From Ruminococcaceae bacterium FB2012 (GTDB lineage: Bacteria; Bacillota; Clostridia; Oscillospirales; Ruminococcaceae): a stretch of 64,000 bases of DNA. A program made the position numbers and the translations under genes. Below are positions 60,818 through 64,000 of this stretch, piece by piece (the stretch's first letter is position 1; every line of letters begins with the position of its first letter). The stretch lies in assembly GCA_900104495.1 (NCBI GenBank), contig FMXS01000003.1, positions 62,001-126,000 on the forward strand, given 5' to 3'. The notes beneath the pieces were generated by a model. That model saw nothing but the letters and a program-made list of their open reading frames with translations. It did no database searches and was not told where the DNA came from.

Positions 60818-61123
60818 ATGAACAAGAAAGAATTTGCAAAGCGTGTATCCGAAACAACAGGCCTCGACGAAGCTGCCAGCGCCGCCGTTATCGACCGCAT
60901 CGAGAATTACAACGTTTTCAACAAGAAGGAGAACGACGCTGTAAGAGCAGCTATCGCGGAGACCGTGGGCTGCGATGATGAGCAGGCCGAAAAGATCAGA
61001 AGCGGGATCATGTCGGTGATGTCCGGCGAGATAAAGCATCAGATCCCCAAGGCAGTCGCCGCTGCCGCCGCTCTCGCTGCGGTGATACTGCTGGCGGTGA
61101 AGCTCCTCAGAGGCAGACATTAA
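60818..61123 (+). CDS. Small membrane protein with HU-like N-terminus
   Basis: A 101-residue protein. MNKKEFAKRVSETTGLDEAA resembles the first helices of HU/IHF proteins but the DNA-binding arms are absent; the middle is charged and helical (VRAAIAETVGCDDEQAEKI), and the last 25 residues are one TM helix plus a basic tail (AAALAAVILLAVKLLRGRH). It may be a helical membrane-linked protein of the DUF2267 type. Ribosome site AAAGGTGG. Function unknown. Confidence 0.6.
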   Translation: MNKKEFAKRVSETTGLDEAASAAVIDRIENYNVFNKKENDAVRAAIAETVGCDDEQAEKIRSGIMSVMSGEIKHQIPKAVAAAAALAAVILLAVKLLRGRH

Positions 61124-61135
61124 AACAGCACCAGT

Positions 61136-61175
61136 GAAACGGCCGGTACGGCGTAAAGTACCGGCCGTTTCTGCG
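61136..61175 (+). terminator. Terminator after the small membrane protein
   Basis: A GC-rich hairpin, GGCCGGTAC (61141-61149) with GTACCGGCC (61158-61166), framed by AAAC and GTTT, with a short T run. Confidence 0.7.
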
Positions 61176-61225
61176 TCCCGCGGGGTTTTACACGGGACAA
61201 AGCAGAGTATTTTTCAAAAAAGGTC

Positions 61226-61254
61226 TTGAATGTGCGGGTCCGATGTGATATAAT
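61226..61254 (+). promoter_or_regulatory. Sigma-A promoter of the GH5 lipoprotein
   Basis: TTGAAT (61226-61231), 17 bp, TATAAT (61249-61254), 46 bp before the start codon. Confidence 0.78.
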
Positions 61255-61299
61255 AAGTCTGAAAACGGATGAAACGTCTTTTATGACAAAGGAGAACAT

Positions 61300-62364
61300 A
61301 TGATAATGAAGAAAAGAATGATCTCGCTTATAGTGTCTGCCGCTCTGCTGCTGGCCGGATGCGGAGGCTCGGACAGTTCCTCCAAGGCGGAAAGTGCGGC
61401 GTCCTCGGCGGCTTCATCGGCGGTGACTGAGAGCAAGGCGTCCTCGCCCTCAAATGCTTCAAGCGTGGCGGGGTTCAAGGTGGACGGTACAAAACTGCTG
61501 GACGCCAAGGGCAACGAGTTCGTTATGCGGGGCGTCAATCACGCTCACTGCTGGTACAAGGGCGACGATCAGACGGCTCTTGCAGCTATCGACAAGACCG
61601 GTGCCAACTGCGTGCGCCTCGTCCTCGCCGACGGCGTACAGTGGGATAAGGACTCCGTGGAGAGCATCAATGCGCTGACGGACAAATGCAAAGAATATCA
61701 GATGGTGGCGGTGCTGGAAGTCCACGACGCCACGGGGCGCAATGATATAGACGACCTTCAGAAGGCCGCCGATTTCTGGATAGAGATGAAGGACGCCTTG
61801 ATAGGCAAGGAGGATTTCGTCATCCTCAACATAGCCAACGAGTGGATCGGCGACTGGAAGAGCAAGACCTGGGCCGAGGGCTATACCACCGTCATCCCGC
61901 AGCTGAGAGAGGCCGGCATCAAAAATACCATAATGGTAGACTCGGCAGGCTGGGGACAGTACGGCAAGTCCATAAAGGAAAAGGGCATGGAGGTCTTTGA
62001 ATCCGACCCCGACAGGAACACCATGTTCTCGGTGCATATGTACGGCTCGGCGGGCAAGAACGAAAAGACCATTGAAGATAATCTGACGGGCGCCACCGAC
62101 CAGGGGCTCTGCGTCTGCGTGGGAGAGTTCGGCTACACCCATTCCGACGGCGACGTGGACGAAGGCTATATAATGGAATACTGCGACGCCAACAGCATCG
62201 GCTGGATGGGCTGGAGCTGGAAGGGCAACAGCGGCGGAGTCGAATACCTCGACCTTTCCTACGACTGGGAAGGCACACAGCTCTCCCCCGACTGGGGTGA
62301 AACGGTGGTCAACGGGGCCAAGGGCATCAAGGCGACCTCAAAGACCTGCTCGGTGTTCGGATAA
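61300..62364 (+). CDS. GH5 lipoprotein, endo-beta-mannanase or cellulase type
   Basis: A 354-residue surface glycosidase. Lipobox LLLAGCGG, a Ser/Ala-rich linker, then a GH5 barrel: FVMRGVNHAHCWYKGDDQ, GANCVRLVLADGVQW, VLEVHDATG, NIANEWIGDWK (acid/base Glu), and VGEFGYTHSDGDVDE (nucleophile Glu). GVNHAHCWY and HDATG fit subfamily GH5_8 beta-mannanases best. It acts outside the cell on plant mannans or glucans, in line with a fibre-degrading Ruminococcus. Start ATG 61300 or 61306. Confidence 0.88.
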   Translation: MIMKKRMISLIVSAALLLAGCGGSDSSSKAESAASSAASSAVTESKASSPSNASSVAGFKVDGTKLLDAKGNEFVMRGVNHAHCWYKGDDQTALAAIDKTGANCVRLVLADGVQWDKDSVESINALTDKCKEYQMVAVLEVHDATGRNDIDDLQKAADFWIEMKDALIGKEDFVILNIANEWIGDWKSKTWAEGYTTVIPQLREAGIKNTIMVDSAGWGQYGKSIKEKGMEVFESDPDRNTMFSVHMYGSAGKNEKTIEDNLTGATDQGLCVCVGEFGYTHSDGDVDEGYIMEYCDANSIGWMGWSWKGNSGGVEYLDLSYDWEGTQLSPDWGETVVNGAKGIKATSKTCSVFG

Positions 62365-62404
62365 CGGCTTTGAAAAGAAAATCTTATCAGAGGGAAGGAT
62401 AAAA

Positions 62405-62725
62405 ATGGCAGTAATGACATTAACGGATCAGAATTTCAAGGAGACCACTATCGACAGCGGGAAAACTATCGTGGTGGATATATATACCAACTCCTGCCCG
62501 GCCTGTGCAATGATGGCGCCGGTGTTTGAACGTGCCTCGGAGGAAACGAATGACGTCGTGTTTGCGGAGGTGGACGCCGGCAGGAACCCCGAGATCGTTT
62601 CGGAGTTCAAGATCATGTCGGTGCCGACGCTGCTGCTGTTTAAAAAGGGCGAGCTGGTAAAAAAACACATCGGGGCACTGTCCCCCGTGGAGCTGGATCA
62701 GTTCATCTTCGGGGACGATATGTAA
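62405..62725 (+). CDS. Thioredoxin-like protein with CPAC active site
   Basis: A 106-residue thioredoxin fold protein. IYTNSCPACAMMAPVF replaces the usual W-C-G-P-C by S-C-P-A-C, and SVPTLLLFKKGE carries the cis-Pro loop. Dithiol redox function is probable, with a redox potential likely different from thioredoxin. AGGGAAGGATAAAA precedes ATG 62405. Confidence 0.88.
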   Translation: MAVMTLTDQNFKETTIDSGKTIVVDIYTNSCPACAMMAPVFERASEETNDVVFAEVDAGRNPEIVSEFKIMSVPTLLLFKKGELVKKHIGALSPVELDQFIFGDDM

Positions 62726-62757
62726 AAAAGTATATGTCATAAGCTAAAGCAAATATA

Positions 62758-62828
62758 AAGCCCGTAAAAACGGGCCGTGGGGACACCCGCCGAAACGGCG
62801 CAGATGCGTCGTGCGGCGGGTGTTATTT
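62758..62828 (+). terminator. Terminator structure after the thioredoxin gene
   Basis: A small hairpin GCCCGT/ACGGGC (62760-62775) and then ACACCCGCCG with CGGCGGGTGTT (about 62783-62826), carrying an inner stem, followed by ATTTTA. The rest of the 341-bp gap is A+T-rich and holds the next promoter. Confidence 0.75.
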
Positions 62829-62919
62829 TAATGATATATCGGTTTGAACAAAATAAAAAGGGATATTAGTGTAATATCGACAAAAAGCAATTTCATATTT
62901 TAAATGTTTGTTAAAACAC

Positions 62920-62948
62920 TTGCAAAAGCGGAACAAAAGGTATATAAT
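62920..62948 (+). promoter_or_regulatory. Sigma-A promoter of the nuoE/nuoF-like operon
   Basis: TTGCAA (62920-62925), 17 bp, TATAAT (62943-62948), leaving an untranslated leader of about 110 nt that has G+C-rich pairing potential. Confidence 0.78.
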
Positions 62949-63065
62949 TAACTATATAACGGTGTGCTCTGCCATGCCGTGGTATTGGTTTTTTAAGAGG
63001 CGCGGTGTTGTGTCGTCCGCGGCTCTGACGGCGTGTGCCGTACAATATTTGTAGGAGGTTTTGTT

Positions 63066-63575
63066 ATGAGTGAAAAATCCCTGATCCCGTTCAAGGGCAC
63101 TCCCGAGCAGGAAGCTGAGCTCAAGAAAGTTATCGAAGCTCACCGCAGCCAGCCGGGCGGACTTATGCCTACGCTTCAGGAAGCACAGGGTATCTACGGC
63201 TATCTGCCCGTAGAGGTCCAGAAAATGATCGCAGACGGTCTCGGGCTCTCCCTTTCGGAGGTCTTCGGCGTTGCGACATTCTATTCTCAGTTCTCGCTTA
63301 CACCCAAGGGCGAGCACCGCATCAGCGTCTGTCTCGGTACAGCCTGCTATGTTAAGGGCTCGGATAAGATCCTTGAGGCCGTTGAGCAGAAGCTGGGCAT
63401 CAAGTCCGGCGAATGTACTGCCGACGGCAAGTTCTCCATCGACGCCTGCCGCTGCGTAGGTGCCTGCGGTCTTGCTCCCGTAATGACTATCGACGAGGAC
63501 GTTTACGGAAAGATCACCCCCGATCAGGTCAGCAAGATCCTTGATTCCTATAACGAAGGAGGTGCCGATAAGTAA
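63066..63575 (+). CDS. NuoE/HydC-like [2Fe-2S] subunit of an electron-bifurcating complex
   Basis: A 169-residue thioredoxin-like ferredoxin domain: helical N-terminus (MPTLQEAQGIYGYLPVEVQKMIA), FGVATFYSQFSLTPKG, and the cluster ligands C-x4-C and C-x3-C in VCLGTACYVKG and CRCVGACGLAP. Such subunits partner NuoF-type flavoproteins in [FeFe]-hydrogenases (HydABC) or formate/NADP complexes. TAGGAGGTTTTGTT precedes ATG 63066. Confidence 0.9.
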   Translation: MSEKSLIPFKGTPEQEAELKKVIEAHRSQPGGLMPTLQEAQGIYGYLPVEVQKMIADGLGLSLSEVFGVATFYSQFSLTPKGEHRISVCLGTACYVKGSDKILEAVEQKLGIKSGECTADGKFSIDACRCVGACGLAPVMTIDEDVYGKITPDQVSKILDSYNEGGADK

Positions 63576-64000
63576 TGACAGTTGCAGATCTCAACAAAAT
63601 AAAGACCGAGTATGAAGACCTTGTCAAGGTCAGAAAGGTAGTCGAGGAGGAGGGCAAGAAGCTCGCCGAAAAGACCGGCTACCGCAAGCAGATCCTTGTG
63701 TGCGGCGGTACTGGCTGTACTTCCTCCGGCAGCAAGAAGGTCATTGCTGCTCTCGAGGACGAGCTCAAGGCTCAGAACGTCAATGACGTGCTTATCGTAA
63801 AGACCGGATGCTTCGGCCTCTGCGCTCTCGGCCCCATTATGATCGTTTATCCCGAAGGCTGCTTCTATTCTCAGGTCAAGCCCGAGAACATGAAGAGGAT
63901 CGTGGACGAGCATATCATCGGCGGCAATGTCTGCAAGGACCTCCTTTATAAGGAGACCGTTCATGAGGACGGCACTATCCTTTCCCTCTCCGAGACCAAC
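63575..64000 (+). CDS. NuoF/HydB-like flavoprotein subunit, partial
   Basis: The first 142 residues: helical start, then the N-terminal [2Fe-2S] thioredoxin domain (QILVCGGTGCTSSGSKKV, KTGCFGLCALGPIMIVYPEG). The FMN and NADH-binding domains are beyond the window. Start overlaps the nuoE stop by one base (TAATG), so the two are translated together. Complex identity (hydrogenase or other) needs the following genes. Confidence 0.9.
   Translation, partial: MTVADLNKIKTEYEDLVKVRKVVEEEGKKLAEKTGYRKQILVCGGTGCTSSGSKKVIAALEDELKAQNVNDVLIVKTGCFGLCALGPIMIVYPEGCFYSQVKPENMKRIVDEHIIGGNVCKDLLYKETVHEDGTILSLSETN

Noticed and set aside
1..64000. CRISPR array, tRNA or rRNA genes
   Set aside because: No regularly spaced direct repeats of 25-40 bp, no cloverleaf with a TTCGA-type arm, and no rRNA sequence were recognised in the window.

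Overview
The window looks like chromosome from a Ruminococcus-type gut or rumen Firmicute (Oscillospiraceae). Support comes from the codon use and G+C-rich flanks, the many consensus sigma-A promoters with exact 17-bp spacers, a cohesin-like anchored surface protein, a GH5 mannanase-type lipoprotein, the [FeFe]-hydrogenase/Nuo-like NuoE-NuoF pair at the right edge, and close matches to known clostridial families. The genus is an inference from content, not from a marker gene.

Layout. 1-3.1 kb: cysK (cut by the window edge), glgA and a PfkB-type kinase. 3.1-20.8 kb: a fused pyrophosphatase-like/histidine-phosphatase protein, then a long plus-strand polyamine cluster behind a strong promoter and a 250-nt structured leader that ends in a terminator: speA, speE, a carboxy(nor)spermidine dehydrogenase, nspC, aguA, aguB and a permease. 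Passenger genes sit inside it: a SUKH-3 protein, two DUF2262 paralogues, a PAP2 phosphatase, a SAP-domain protein, a GH2 glycosidase, surE and a nitroreductase. Arginine goes to agmatine (SpeA), then through N-carbamoylputrescine (AguA) to putrescine (AguB), and spermidine can be built by the dehydrogenase/NspC route; no speD is seen for the SpeE route. 20.9-22.3 kb: cohesin-like membrane protein. 22.4-28.6 kb: a minus-strand operon of a TIR-methyltransferase fusion, a 1214-residue SF2/SNF2 helicase and an amidohydrolase, the best candidate for an undescribed defence-like system. 28.7-30.9 kb: greA, lysS.

30.9-51.9 kb: two integrative elements in tandem in the 3' end of lysS. Three att copies each encode the last residues of lysyl-tRNA synthetase (FPTMKS[L/I]D). 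Element 1 (about 13.2 kb) carries a PD-(D/E)XK-like protein, a LytTR regulator/kinase pair with a double operator in front of two ABC exporters, a structured RNA locus, ParM/ParR-like genes, MobC, relaxase, a STAND ATPase, xis and an intact tyrosine integrase. Element 2 (about 7.9 kb) carries a lipoprotein, a Cro-type regulator, a TraG/VirD4-like coupling protein, a ClpP-like protease, a macro-domain/HTH protein, a Fic protein and an integrase whose catalytic tyrosine codon is an amber stop. Each element has its own pair of end repeats and its own plus-strand terminator just inside its left end.

52-64 kb: ordinary chromosome resumes with a hybrid histidine kinase, csoR-copA (with a nested copZ), a Nudix hydrolase, an ECF sigma factor with its membrane partner, a small membrane protein, the GH5 lipoprotein, a thioredoxin-like protein, and nuoE/nuoF-type genes (the latter cut by the window end). 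No rRNA, tRNA or CRISPR array was seen.
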